A stretch of 64,000 nt of DNA, taken from NCBI RefSeq assembly GCF_014145395.1, contig NZ_JACHTE010000011.1:1-64000 (forward strand), given 5' to 3'. The notes beneath the pieces are model-generated. The model had not been told where the DNA came from, searched no databases, and saw nothing but the letters and a program-made list of their open reading frames with translations. Both the position numbers and the translations under genes were made by a program. Shown here in pieces: positions 7,883 to 15,376 of this stretch. Within the stretch, counting starts at the first letter, position 1, and every line of letters begins with the position of its first letter. Origin of the DNA: Marilutibacter penaei. Its GTDB lineage: Bacteria > Pseudomonadota > Gammaproteobacteria > Xanthomonadales > Xanthomonadaceae.

Positions 7883-8548
7883 TCAGGCGCCGTCCTGCGT
7901 ACTGAAGGTGACCGCGCCGTCCGCGTCGAGCACCTCGATACCGGCCTCCCCGTGCTGGTCCACCCGCAGCCGGATGCGCGTGCGGCCCTGCGGATCGGCG
8001 AGGAGGATCTCGGCGTCTTCGTTCTGGTTGTGGATCGCGATGCGCCGCTCGACGACCTTGCTGGCCCCGATCACGTCCAGGTCCGCGGGCGGACGCGAGT
8101 TGATGTGGATCCCGGCAACGGCGTCGCTGCCATCCGGGCTGACCCGGGTCACCATCCCCATCGCATCGTAGTTCGGATAGTCGAACGCCAGTGCCGACAC
8201 ATTGCCCATCTCCGCGTCGGTGATCGCAAGGCCGCCGACCTCGCTGCCCTCGGCGTCATAGAAGACGATGCCCGCCGGCTGCACGGCGCGCGGATATTCC
8301 TTCCCGCCCAGCCGTGGCAACGGGAACTGCTCGGCGTTGGAGATCACCAGCCGCGCCACCCCCGAAGGGTCCACCACGTTGATGCGCTCCACCGTCAGTT
8401 CGGCCTGGCTGTCCGGGGACCGGGCGGCGGTCAATGCCACGGCGCCGAGCGCGACCGTCGTGACCAGCGCGTACACCTTGAGCCAGCGAACGTCGCGGAT
8501 GAGGTTGGCGTGCATATCGGACGTGATGTTGTCTTGGGGGTCGGTCAT
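7883..8548 (-). CDS. Hypothetical membrane-anchored protein
   Basis: A 221-residue protein with a cytoplasmic N-terminus, one transmembrane helix (about residues 26-43, VYALVTTVALGAVALTA) and a large beta-rich outer domain. The opening of that domain, TVERINVVDPSGVARLVISN, is a recurrent phrase in conserved hypothetical proteins, and a similar unit returns near the C-terminus (EILLADPQGRTRIRLRVDQHG). No enzymatic motif is seen. It lies immediately downstream of the last attC-like site of the cassette array and could be the terminal cassette, though no attC follows it. Confidence 0.7.
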   Translation of the reverse strand: MTDPQDNITSDMHANLIRDVRWLKVYALVTTVALGAVALTAARSPDSQAELTVERINVVDPSGVARLVISNAEQFPLPRLGGKEYPRAVQPAGIVFYDAEGSEVGGLAITDAEMGNVSALAFDYPNYDAMGMVTRVSPDGSDAVAGIHINSRPPADLDVIGASKVVERRIAIHNQNEDAEILLADPQGRTRIRLRVDQHGEAGIEVLDADGAVTFSTQDGA

Positions 8549-8573
8549 CGTGGTGCCTGGCGGGTGGGGAGGG

Positions 8574-8632
8574 GTCGGGTATGGGACCGGCCTGCGCGGC
8601 GGAGCGGTGCCGGCTGGAACGCGTTGTCAGGC
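8574..8632 (-). repeat. attC-like site, degenerate (end of array)
   Basis: On the minus strand the site starts GCCTGAC (8626-8632), close to the RYYYAAC inverse core, and continues CAGCCGGC ... GCCGGT. The opposite core box is not recognisable. The stop codon of the upstream small gene (8627-8629) lies inside the first core box. Confidence 0.5.
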
Positions 8633-8827
8633 CTCACCCTGCTGCTCACGAGGCCAACGGGAGAACGCGAACACCCAAAGCAGCAGGATGTTGACGATCG
8701 GAATGAGCGCCACCAGCGCCCACGCACCCGAGAACCCCGTCCGCTGCAGAATCCGCCACACCGGCGGCACGAAAAGCACTCCCGAAAAGAACAGGACGAT
8801 CCAATGCAAAGAGCTGAGTGTTCCCAC
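8627..8827 (-). CDS. Small integral membrane protein, integron cassette gene
   Basis: A 66-residue protein with two transmembrane helices: HWIVLFFSGVLFVPPVWRI and WALVALIPIVNILLLWVFAF. The RTGFSGAWALVALIP turn followed by NILLLWVFAFSRWP is a pattern seen in many short hypothetical membrane proteins, often in cassettes. The GTG start at 8827 is preferred because GGAGG lies six bases upstream; the frame is open for 30 more codons upstream but that part covers the preceding attC-like site. Its stop codon sits inside the downstream attC-like box, as in real cassettes. Function unknown. Confidence 0.7.
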   Translation of the reverse strand: MGTLSSLHWIVLFFSGVLFVPPVWRILQRTGFSGAWALVALIPIVNILLLWVFAFSRWPREQQGEA

Positions 8828-8855
8828 CAGGTGCCTCCAAGGGTTCGGTCGGTAT

Positions 8856-8916
8856 GGTTCGATGCCTGAATCAGGCCGGGCCGCGAACTGGCTTTGGCGT
8901 ATATGAACTGTGCGCA
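8856..8916 (-). repeat. attC-like site, degenerate
   Basis: Minus strand: GTTCATATACGCCAAAGCC, the loop-side TTCGCGG, then CCGGCCTGATTCAGGC. The central arms match the better copies at 9395-9453 and 10594-10653, but the R' core is replaced by ATCGAAC. It lies directly after the stop of the thioredoxin gene. Confidence 0.55.
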
Positions 8917-9390
8917 CTACTCGCCATAACTCGATGCGAGGATACGCCCCTCCTCATCAAGCTCGACGATGAAGGGCACTGCCCGCTTGTCATTGCCCGC
9001 ATAGCGGCGCTGGATGAGCGACATGCCATCGGTGGCGACCCAGGACGGTCCACGGTAGCCAATTCTCGCGAGCGTCGCGGCGACCCTCTCGGGATCGTCT
9101 TCCAATGCCACCGTGATGAAGTTCTCTTCCGGCGAGGGCGTCTCTTTCGCGCGTGCTGAGAGGGTCTCGAGGCATGGCTTGCACCACGTGGCCCAGAAGT
9201 AGAGGGTGGCGGGTTGGCCACGCAGCTCAGCAAATGACCGCTTCTGGCCGGACAGGTCGATCATGGCTGTCTCGTCGATAGGCCTGCCTTTCAAGGCATC
9301 AGAGCTTGGGGCGAACAGCCCGAAGTAATAAGCACCGGCGAGAATGGCGACGATGAGAAGGAGGGAGCCGAACAGTGCGACGTTTTTCAT
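8917..9390 (-). CDS. TlpA-like thioredoxin-fold protein, integron cassette gene
   Basis: A 157-residue membrane-anchored thioredoxin-fold protein. An N-terminal hydrophobic helix (LFGSLLLIVAILAGAYYFGLF) anchors it facing the periplasm. The fold follows, with ATLYFWATWCKPC carrying the active WCKPC at about residues 68-72 and the cis-proline segment RAVPFIVELDEEGRI near residue 138. This is the TlpA/ResA pattern, so it probably reduces or oxidises periplasmic disulfides. It is flanked on both sides by attC-like hairpins and is less GC-rich than the chromosome around it, in keeping with acquisition as a cassette. Confidence 0.88.
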   Translation of the reverse strand: MKNVALFGSLLLIVAILAGAYYFGLFAPSSDALKGRPIDETAMIDLSGQKRSFAELRGQPATLYFWATWCKPCLETLSARAKETPSPEENFITVALEDDPERVAATLARIGYRGPSWVATDGMSLIQRRYAGNDKRAVPFIVELDEEGRILASSYGE

Positions 9391-9394
9391 GTCC

Positions 9395-9453
9395 GTATGA
9401 CGCCTGGGTTATGCCGGCTCGCGAAGCGGCTTCGGGCTGAATGAACTGCTAGC
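9395..9453 (-). repeat. attC-like site
   Basis: Minus strand reads AGCAGTTCATTCAGCCCGAA, then GCCGCTTCGCGAGCCGGC and CCAGGCGTCATAC. The arms are nearly identical to those of the 10594-10653 copy; the R' box GTCATAC deviates from GTTRRRY. The next gene start (9390) follows within five bases. Confidence 0.65.
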
Positions 9454-10252
9454 TGCCTGCGGGGACCGGCAACGCATCCACAACAATATGCACCAGTTCT
9501 TCTGGGTACGTGACTGATGCCGGAGTGGTTGTCAGCGGCGGTGGGTCTGCTGCCCCTCGAACGGATTCGGTCAAGCCGCTGGTAGCTTCGTAGATTGGGG
9601 CATTCACGGTGAAGGTGGAAGGCACTGGCGCTGTGCCGGCCAGCGCTTGATACAGAACTGCCGCATTCAGCAACGCAATACCCGGGCCAGGGTGCACCCC
9701 ATCAGGGTCCGTCCATGCAAATTCTTGAGGGGTAGAACGTAGCACCTGAAGCTTTTCCGAAACTTCGAGGTACGAAATACCGGCCTCGACGGCGGCAGCA
9801 GACTCAGCGGATACCAATGCTTGAGAAGCAGACGGGTTGCCTTGGTAGCTTCCCAGCAGATACGCCTTGGTGCCTGAGTCCGCGGCCAGCGACGCGAGCG
9901 ACTTGATGGCCTTACGCGACTCCAAGCAGCACGCAGGGCCAAACGAACACAAAAGATCGCCGCCGCGTTCCTGAAGGACAACGGCGTCATATCGCTTGGT
10001 CTCCAAGGCGCGGGCAACAGAGCCGTCATTTACTCTCTGAGCAAGTGTTGCTCCACCTTGGACTATCATGTCGCTTTCGACACTCTTGCCATTTGCGGCA
10101 GCAAGCGCGTCGAACACGGCCGGCGTATTTCCGACGTACGTCAGGCTATTTCCTACAAACAGCACGAACTGCTGCGATTCTGGTGGGTTCGCCGCCCTAC
10201 ACGGAATTGATATCAAGACAAGAATGATGATCAGGAGCCGCATGGGATGCAT
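9449..10252 (-). CDS. SGNH/GDSL-type hydrolase, integron cassette gene
   Basis: A 267-residue exported protein. A signal peptide (LLIIILVLISIPCRAA) precedes an SGNH fold: block I FVLFVGNSLTYVGNTP with the Ser nucleophile in GNSLT, block II Gly in VQGGATLAQ, block III-like VLQERGGD, and the block V pair D-x-x-H in TDPDGVHPGP. All catalytic positions of an esterase or acyl hydrolase are present. The substrate is unknown. An alternative start three codons later (10243) is equally plausible. Codon use is visibly less GC-rich than the neighbours at 4-7 kb. It sits between two attC-like sites. Confidence 0.85.
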   Translation of the reverse strand: MHPMRLLIIILVLISIPCRAANPPESQQFVLFVGNSLTYVGNTPAVFDALAAANGKSVESDMIVQGGATLAQRVNDGSVARALETKRYDAVVLQERGGDLLCSFGPACCLESRKAIKSLASLAADSGTKAYLLGSYQGNPSASQALVSAESAAAVEAGISYLEVSEKLQVLRSTPQEFAWTDPDGVHPGPGIALLNAAVLYQALAGTAPVPSTFTVNAPIYEATSGLTESVRGAADPPPLTTTPASVTYPEELVHIVVDALPVPAGS

Positions 10253-10267
10253 ATGTCAGCTAAAGGC

Positions 10268-10327
10268 AGCTAACGCCGGAGCCAAGCCGAGCTGCGAAGC
10301 GGCGCCGGCTTGAATGAATAGTCAAGC
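10268..10327 (-). repeat. attC-like site
   Basis: Minus strand opens GCTTGAC (10321-10327), continues TATTCATTCAAGCCGGCGCC, CGCTTCGCAGCTCGGCTTGG, and ends GCGTTAGCT (10268-10276). GTTAGCT is one base from GTTRRRY. The zinc-ribbon stop codon TGA is inside the first box. Confidence 0.72.
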
Positions 10328-10579
10328 TTCAACCTTCGCCGGAGCCTCTGCCTGCTGATTTTCAGCCGGAGAGGGATAGTGGTACCAACTTTCATGAGGT
10401 GAGAATTCACCGCAAGCCAGGCAAGCCGTGTTGCGCCACTGGTACCTGCAACCAGGACAGACACCACGTGTCCAGAAAGTGTTCCAGACGGTTCCGCAGT
10501 TGGCACGAGTGCAAAGCCAGCGGTCTTCGCCTGCCGGACGCCACTCACATATGGGACAGTAGATTTCCGGTTGCGACAT
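10322..10579 (-). CDS. Four-CxxC zinc-ribbon protein, integron cassette gene
   Basis: An 85-residue cytoplasmic protein dominated by cysteine pairs: CPIC (residues 8-11), CTRANC (23-28), CPGC (41-44) and CLAC (53-56). These could form two zinc ribbons. Aromatic residues between them (WNTFWT, YQW, ESWYHYP) and a short Ala/Glu/Pro tail complete it. I do not know a function for this arrangement; double zinc ribbons often bind nucleic acid or protein partners. It lies between two attC-like hairpins and its stop codon overlaps the downstream core box, the classic compact cassette layout. Confidence 0.75.
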   Translation of the reverse strand: MSQPEIYCPICEWRPAGEDRWLCTRANCGTVWNTFWTRGVCPGCRYQWRNTACLACGEFSPHESWYHYPSPAENQQAEAPAKVEA

Positions 10580-10593
10580 TATTGCTGCTGAGA

Positions 10594-10653
10594 CCTAAAA
10601 CCTGAATTAAGCCGACCCGCGAAGCGGCTTCGGCTTGAATGACTTGTTCGGGC
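10594..10653 (-). repeat. attC-like site, best preserved arms
   Basis: Minus strand opens GCCCGAAC (10646-10653), then AAGTCATTCAAGCCGAAGCC, GCTTCGCGGGTCGGCTTAAT and TCAGGTTTTAGG. The arms GAAGC/GCTTC and AAGCCGA/TCGGCTT pair well around an asymmetric loop. R' GTTTTAG differs from GTTRRRY. Confidence 0.72.
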
Positions 10654-10679
10654 TTAGCCTGCAGACCAATCGAAGACAG

Positions 10680-11078
10680 CTAATCACAGTCCGGCTTCGT
10701 CAGCTCAAGGAGGATACCTGGCGTGCCGAGTTCTTCTACACGGTCGGCTCCGCCACGGGCACCGTAACCCTGCTGTGAGTTCGTACCGCCATAGGTGCGG
10801 GTCAGTTGAGTTGCCTCGGATGTGTTCATGTCATATAGCGAGATTTCAACCGTATGATCCTCGCTTGTAGCCCCAATTTTGATGCCTAGGCTATAGCCAT
10901 TAGGCAGTTCAACCTGCTTTATCTCATTCTCAGTCACAATCCATTTGGAGACATGCTCGCCGTTCCATGAGAGCGAGACGCTCTGTGGTGAAAGGCAACG
11001 CCCGCCGTTTGCTGCAATTGCTTGATGAGCCCACGGTGATGCTAAGAGGGCAGCCAGAAGCGAAAGAGCGATTTTCAT
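10680..11078 (-). CDS. Hypothetical exported protein, integron cassette gene
   Basis: A 132-residue protein with a signal peptide (MKIALSLLAALLASPWAHQAIA, cleavage before AlaAsn). The mature part is polar and beta-rich with two Cys (GRCLSPQ and KPDCD at the very end) that may pair in the periplasm. No family is recognised. The start at 11078 is fixed by AAGGAGGT five bases upstream; an upstream ATG at 11099 lacks a ribosome site. It is the first cassette in the minus-strand order, directly after the GTTAGGC core site. Confidence 0.72.
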   Translation of the reverse strand: MKIALSLLAALLASPWAHQAIAANGGRCLSPQSVSLSWNGEHVSKWIVTENEIKQVELPNGYSLGIKIGATSEDHTVEISLYDMNTSEATQLTRTYGGTNSQQGYGARGGADRVEELGTPGILLELTKPDCD

Positions 11079-11106
11079 GTCACCTCCTTGGGTTGCCACA
11101 GCTAAG

Positions 11107-11150
11107 GCCTAACGCCTAATACGCTTCCAGAACGAAGCATTCGTTGAGTA
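11107..11150 (-). repeat. Core recombination site with hairpin at the head of the cassette array
   Basis: A perfect GTTAGGC core (minus strand, 11107-11113) is preceded by a perfect hairpin AACGAA/TTCGTT (11131-11145). It may be the end of another attC or an attI-like end. The 13-base string ATTAGGCGTTAGG here (11108-11120) also occurs at 27-39 on the plus strand. Confidence 0.6.
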
Positions 11151-11404
11151 TCACCCCGCTGCCGGGGCGCTATTGACCCGAATCTACTACGGATCATCCC
11201 GGGTCCCGCCCTCCCCCGCTGCGGCGCCGCGCCCTTGCCCCTGCCGCCGCATCCCGTCGGCCTCCCCAGCCGACGAAGGTCGCATTGTTATACTGCGCCG
11301 ACTCTGCCTTGCCTCTCGCCGTGCCCGTCGACCCCGTCGGCAGGCCGCGGCGCCGGGTGCCGGGCGACCCCCAGCCACAGGCGACCCCCCGCCCGGAGCC
11401 ACGC

Positions 11405-14400
11405 ATGACCAGCACGTCCGAACTTTCCGATCCGGCTTCGGCCAACACCTCGCTGACCAACGGGGTGAACGACCCGGACTACACGCTGGAGCACAAGTAC
11501 ACGCGGGAATCGGGGCGCATCTACCTGTCGGGCGTGCAGGCGCTGGTCCGCCTGCCGCTGATGCAGCGGCTGCGCGACCAGGCGGCCGGGCTGGAAACGG
11601 CGGGCTTCATCTCGGGCTACCGCGGGTCGCCGCTGGGTGGCTTCGACCTCGAGCTGTGGCGGGCGCGCAAGCACCTGGCCGATGCCGGGGTGAAGTTCCA
11701 GCCGGGCCTCAACGAGGACCTGGGCGCGACCATGGTCTGGGGCACGCAGCAGACCAACCTGTTCCCGGGCGCGAAGGTCCAGGGCGTGTACGGCATGTGG
11801 TACGGCAAGGGCCCGGGCGTGGACCGGACCGGCGACGTGTTCAAGCACGCCAATGCCGCCGGCACCTCGCCGCACGGCGGCGTGCTGGCGCTGGCGGCCG
11901 ACGACCACGCCTGCCGCAGCTCGACCCTGCCGCACGGCTCGGAGCACGAGTTCGTCAGCGCGATGATGCCGATCCTCAACCCGGCCGGCGTGCAGGACAT
12001 CCTGGACATGGGCCTGGTCGGCTGGGCGATGAGCCGCTACACCGGCCGCTGGGTGGGCTTCAAGACGATCGCCGAGACGGTGGAGTCCTCGGCCTCGGTG
12101 GACGTGAACCCGCTGGCGCTGCGGATCGTCACCCCGGACGACTTCGACATGCCGCCCGGTGGCCTCAACATCCGCTGGCCCGACCCGCCGATGGACCAGG
12201 AGATGCGCCTGCACCAGTACGCGGTGAAGGCCGCGCAGGCCTTCGCCCGCGCCAACGGCATCGACCGCATCGTGGTCGACTCGCCGAACCCGCGGCTGGG
12301 CATCGTCACCACCGGCAAGAGCTACCTCGACGTGCTCCAGGCGCTGGAGTACCTGGGCCTGGACGCGCGCGCCTGCGCCGACCTCGGCATCCGCGTCTAC
12401 AAAGTCGGCATGACCTGGCCTCTGGAACCGGTGGGCATCCGTGCGTTTGCGCGCGGCCTGCAGGACATCGTGGTGGTGGAGGAGAAGCACGCCTTCATCG
12501 AGAGCCAGATGAAGGAGCTGTTCTACAACTTCGATGGCGCACGTCCGAGCATCGTCGGCAAGTACGACGAGAGCGGCGAGTGGATCCTGCCGTCGACCTC
12601 GGAGCTGACCCCGGCGCGCATCGCCGGCGTGATCGCGCGGCGCATCCAGAAGTTCCACGACAGTGAGCACATCCGCGACACCCTGCGCTGGATGGAGCAG
12701 AAGGAGTCGGCGCTGGCGCTGCCGCGTGCGCAGTTCCCGCGCGTGCCGCACTACTGCTCGGGCTGCCCGCACAACACCTCCACGGTGGTGCCGGAAGGCT
12801 CGCGCGCGCTGGGCGGCATCGGCTGCCACTACATGGTCACCTGGATGGACCGCAGCACCGACACCTTCACCCACATGGGCGGCGAAGGCGTCACCTGGGC
12901 GGGCCAGGCCGCGTTCACCGACACGCCACACGTGTTCCAGAACCTCGGTGACGGCACCTACTTCCACTCCGGCTCGCTGGCGATCCGCCAGTCGATTGCG
13001 GCTGGCGTGAACATCACCTACAAGATCCTCTACAACGACGCGGTGGCGATGACCGGCGGCCAGCCCGTCGACGGCACCCTGAGCGTGCCGCAGATCGCGC
13101 AGCAGGTCCGCAGCGAAGGCGTGCACACCATCGTGGTGGTGTCCGACGACGTATCGAAGTGGCGCAAGCGCGAGCTGTTCCCGTCCGAGGTGGAGTTCTT
13201 CGACCGTCGTGAACTCGACGACGTGCAGAAGCGCCTGCGCGAGGTGAAGGGCGTCAGCGTCCTGATCTACGACCAGGTCTGCGCCACCGAGAAGCGCCGC
13301 CGCCGCAAGCGCGGCAAGATGGTCGACCCGGCCAAGCGCGTGGTCGTGAACTCGCTGGTCTGCGAAGGCTGCGGCGATTGCGGCAAGAAGTCGTTCTGCG
13401 TGTCGGTGCTGCCGAAGGAAACCGAGTTCGGCCGCAAGCGCGAGATCGACCAGAGCAACTGCAACAAGGACTTCAGCTGCGTGACGGGCTTCTGCCCGAG
13501 CTTCGTGACCGTCGAGGGTGGCGATCTCAGGAAGGGAGTGTCTGACAAGAGCGGGGCCGCATCGAACGCGAAGGACCGCCTGAAGGACCTGCCGATGCCG
13601 GTGCTGCCGGCGCTCGAGCAGCCCTGGAACATCCTGATCACCGGCGTCGGCGGGACCGGCGTGGTGACCATCGGCGCGCTGCTCGGCATGGCCGGCCACC
13701 TGGAAGGCAAGGGCGCGACCGTGCTCGACCAGACCGGCCTGGCGCAGAAGGGCGGCGCGGTGACGACGCACATCCGCATCGCGAAAACGCCGCACGACCT
13801 GCATGCGGTGCGCATCGCGGCGGGCGAAGCCGACCTGGTGCTGGGCTGCGACATGGTGGTGGTCAACGACTACTGGGCGCTGTCGAAGATCCGCGAGGGC
13901 CGCAGCCACGTGGTGCTGAACAGCTACGAGGCGATGCCGGGCACCTTCACGACCCGACCGGACATGGAGTTCCCGGCGAACGCGATCATCCAGGCGATCA
14001 CCACCGCCATGGGCGATGGCGGGCGTGCCACTCACAAGCCGCACGTGGTCGACGCCACCCAGGTGGCGACCGCGCTGCTGGGCAACGCCATCGGCAGCAA
14101 CCTGTTCCTGCTCGGCTACGCCTGGCAGCAGGGCCTGGTGCCGATCAGCTTCGACGCGCTGATGCGCGCGGTGGAACTCAACGGCGCTGCGATCGAGATG
14201 AACAAGACCGCGTTCGCCTGGGGCCGCCTGGCCGCGATCGACCTGCCGGCGGTGCTGGCCGCGGCCGGCATCGCCCCGACCCCGGCGGCGGCCACCGGCG
14301 GCACCACCGTGCTGCCGATGCTGGAGCCGGGGGCGTGGGAGAACACCGAGTGGGGCGCGACCTCCGCGCCGCGCGCGACCCGCGACGAGGACGAGCTGCG

Positions 14401-15154
14401 CCACCTGCCGAACGCGCTGGGCACGGCGAAGTCCGATGCCGACAGCGTCGCCTTCCTGCCGCTGGACGACGAGCGCCTGTCGCGCTCGCTGGACGAGCTG
14501 ATCGCCCGCCGCGTGGCCTTCCTGACCGAATACCAGGACGCGGCCTATGCGGCGCGCTACAGCAGCCTGGTCAGCCGCGTGCGCGACGCCGAGCAGGGCA
14601 AGTCACCAGGCAGCACCGACCTGACCGAGGCGGTGGCGCGCTATGCGTTCAAGCTGATGGCCTACAAGGACGAGTACGAAGTCGCGCGCCTGTACACCAG
14701 CGGCGAGTTCATCCGCCGACTGGAGCAGCAGTTCGACGGCGACGGCAAGTCGATCCAAAGCCGACTGAAGTTCCACCTGGCGCCGCCGCTGCTGGCGAAG
14801 AAGAACGCGAAGGGCGAGCTGGTGAAGGGCGAGTACGGCCCGTGGGTGTTCACTGCGTTCAAGTGGCTGGCGAAGCTGCGCCGCCTGCGCGGCGGCACCT
14901 TCGACATCTTCGGCTACACCGAGGAGCGGAAGATGGAACGCCGGCTGATCGCCGAGTATTTCCAGACCGTCGAGTCGCTGCTGCCCGCGCTGGATGCGGG
15001 CAACGTGGGCCTGGCGGCGGAGATCGCGTCGATCCCGGAGCACATCCGCGGCTACGGCCACGTGAAGGAGGCGCACCTGCACAAGGCGAAGGCGCGCGAG
15101 ACGGAGCTGCTGGCGGAGTGGAAGAACCCGCTGCGGGTGGTGAAGGTGGCCTAA
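11405..15154 (+). CDS. Indolepyruvate ferredoxin oxidoreductase family protein (fused alpha/gamma subunits)
   Basis: A 1249-residue cytoplasmic enzyme that oxidatively decarboxylates aryl 2-oxo acids such as indolepyruvate to acyl-CoA, using thiamine diphosphate and Fe-S clusters. Order: TPP pyrimidine domain (SGYRGSPLGGFD, about residues 75-86), TPP-binding domain (VPHYCSGCPHNTS, about 446-458), a ferredoxin-type cysteine set (CEGCGDCGKKSFC, about 654-666, then two further Cys), the gamma domain (ITGVGGTGVVTIGALLG, about 745-761) and a C-terminal extension. The archaeal enzyme has separate subunits; the fusion is the bacterial form. The ATG at 11405 is chosen because conserved sequence begins soon after. 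Confidence 0.9.
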   Translation: MTSTSELSDPASANTSLTNGVNDPDYTLEHKYTRESGRIYLSGVQALVRLPLMQRLRDQAAGLETAGFISGYRGSPLGGFDLELWRARKHLADAGVKFQPGLNEDLGATMVWGTQQTNLFPGAKVQGVYGMWYGKGPGVDRTGDVFKHANAAGTSPHGGVLALAADDHACRSSTLPHGSEHEFVSAMMPILNPAGVQDILDMGLVGWAMSRYTGRWVGFKTIAETVESSASVDVNPLALRIVTPDDFDMPPGGLNIRWPDPPMDQEMRLHQYAVKAAQAFARANGIDRIVVDSPNPRLGIVTTGKSYLDVLQALEYLGLDARACADLGIRVYKVGMTWPLEPVGIRAFARGLQDIVVVEEKHAFIESQMKELFYNFDGARPSIVGKYDESGEWILPSTSELTPARIAGVIARRIQKFHDSEHIRDTLRWMEQKESALALPRAQFPRVPHYCSGCPHNTSTVVPEGSRALGGIGCHYMVTWMDRSTDTFTHMGGEGVTWAGQAAFTDTPHVFQNLGDGTYFHSGSLAIRQSIAAGVNITYKILYNDAVAMTGGQPVDGTLSVPQIAQQVRSEGVHTIVVVSDDVSKWRKRELFPSEVEFFDRRELDDVQKRLREVKGVSVLIYDQVCATEKRRRRKRGKMVDPAKRVVVNSLVCEGCGDCGKKSFCVSVLPKETEFGRKREIDQSNCNKDFSCVTGFCPSFVTVEGGDLRKGVSDKSGAASNAKDRLKDLPMPVLPALEQPWNILITGVGGTGVVTIGALLGMAGHLEGKGATVLDQTGLAQKGGAVTTHIRIAKTPHDLHAVRIAAGEADLVLGCDMVVVNDYWALSKIREGRSHVVLNSYEAMPGTFTTRPDMEFPANAIIQAITTAMGDGGRATHKPHVVDATQVATALLGNAIGSNLFLLGYAWQQGLVPISFDALMRAVELNGAAIEMNKTAFAWGRLAAIDLPAVLAAAGIAPTPAAATGGTTVLPMLEPGAWENTEWGATSAPRATRDEDELRHLPNALGTAKSDADSVAFLPLDDERLSRSLDELIARRVAFLTEYQDAAYAARYSSLVSRVRDAEQGKSPGSTDLTEAVARYAFKLMAYKDEYEVARLYTSGEFIRRLEQQFDGDGKSIQSRLKFHLAPPLLAKKNAKGELVKGEYGPWVFTAFKWLAKLRRLRGGTFDIFGYTEERKMERRLIAEYFQTVESLLPALDAGNVGLAAEIASIPEHIRGYGHVKEAHLHKAKARETELLAEWKNPLRVVKVA

Positions 15155-15176
15155 GCCCGCCACACCGAGCCGCGTG

Positions 15177-15206
15177 GACAGAAGCCTCGCACGCGGGGCT
15201 TCTGTC
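15177..15206 (+). terminator. Strong stem-loop after the indolepyruvate oxidoreductase gene
   Basis: A perfect 10-base stem GACAGAAGCC (15177-15186) and GGCTTCTGTC (15197-15206) with a 10-base loop lies 22 bases after the stop codon. There is no T-tract, so it may act as a transcript-end stabiliser rather than a classic intrinsic terminator. Confidence 0.6.
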
Positions 15207-15318
15207 TCCACCTTCAATCTCAAGATGCGCAGATAGGGATTGACGCGCCGCCTTTCATTGGGACTGAAAAATCTATTCATGATTCCCGTCGCTCAGCGGT
15301 AAAAGATGGCCTAAGGCG

Positions 15319-15373
15319 CTTATTTGAAAGCCTTTAGACCTTGACTATCTATTCATAGATAGATTCAAATAAG
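15319..15373 (+). promoter_or_regulatory. Nested palindromic operator upstream of the HipA-family gene
   Basis: An outer perfect inverted repeat CTTATTTGAA (15319-15328) and TTCAAATAAG (15364-15373) encloses an inner palindrome CTATCTAT-TC-ATAGATAG (15345-15362). The right outer arm ends three bases before the ATG at 15377. A -35-like TTGACT (15341-15346) overlaps the inner palindrome. The region is sharply AT-rich compared with its surroundings. This looks like a binding site for a dimeric helix-turn-helix protein, perhaps the product of the gene itself. Confidence 0.65.
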
Positions 15374-15376
15374 GCT

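Larger units (their letters stand above)
8574..11150 (-). mobile_element. Integron cassette array without integrase (CALIN-like), minus-strand orientation
   Basis: Five small minus-strand genes are each followed at their 3' end by a 55-60 base imperfect hairpin with a shared core (AAGCCGAAGCCGCTTCGC or close variants). This is the attC pattern of xanthomonad integron cassettes. The upstream end carries a perfect core site GTTAGGC (11107-11113 on the minus strand). The genes have no common function, lack internal promoters of obvious strength and are visibly less GC-rich than the flanks. No integron integrase or attI-intI pair occurs in the window, so the array is an orphan cluster. Several attC copies have decayed core boxes. 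Confidence 0.75.

Noticed and set aside
11288-14404. Very long antisense open frame (over 1000 codons) opposite the indolepyruvate oxidoreductase gene
   Set aside because: High GC makes stop codons rare in this antisense frame. It has no domain, no ribosome site and composition dominated by Ala, Arg, His and Gln; the plus-strand enzyme is unambiguous.
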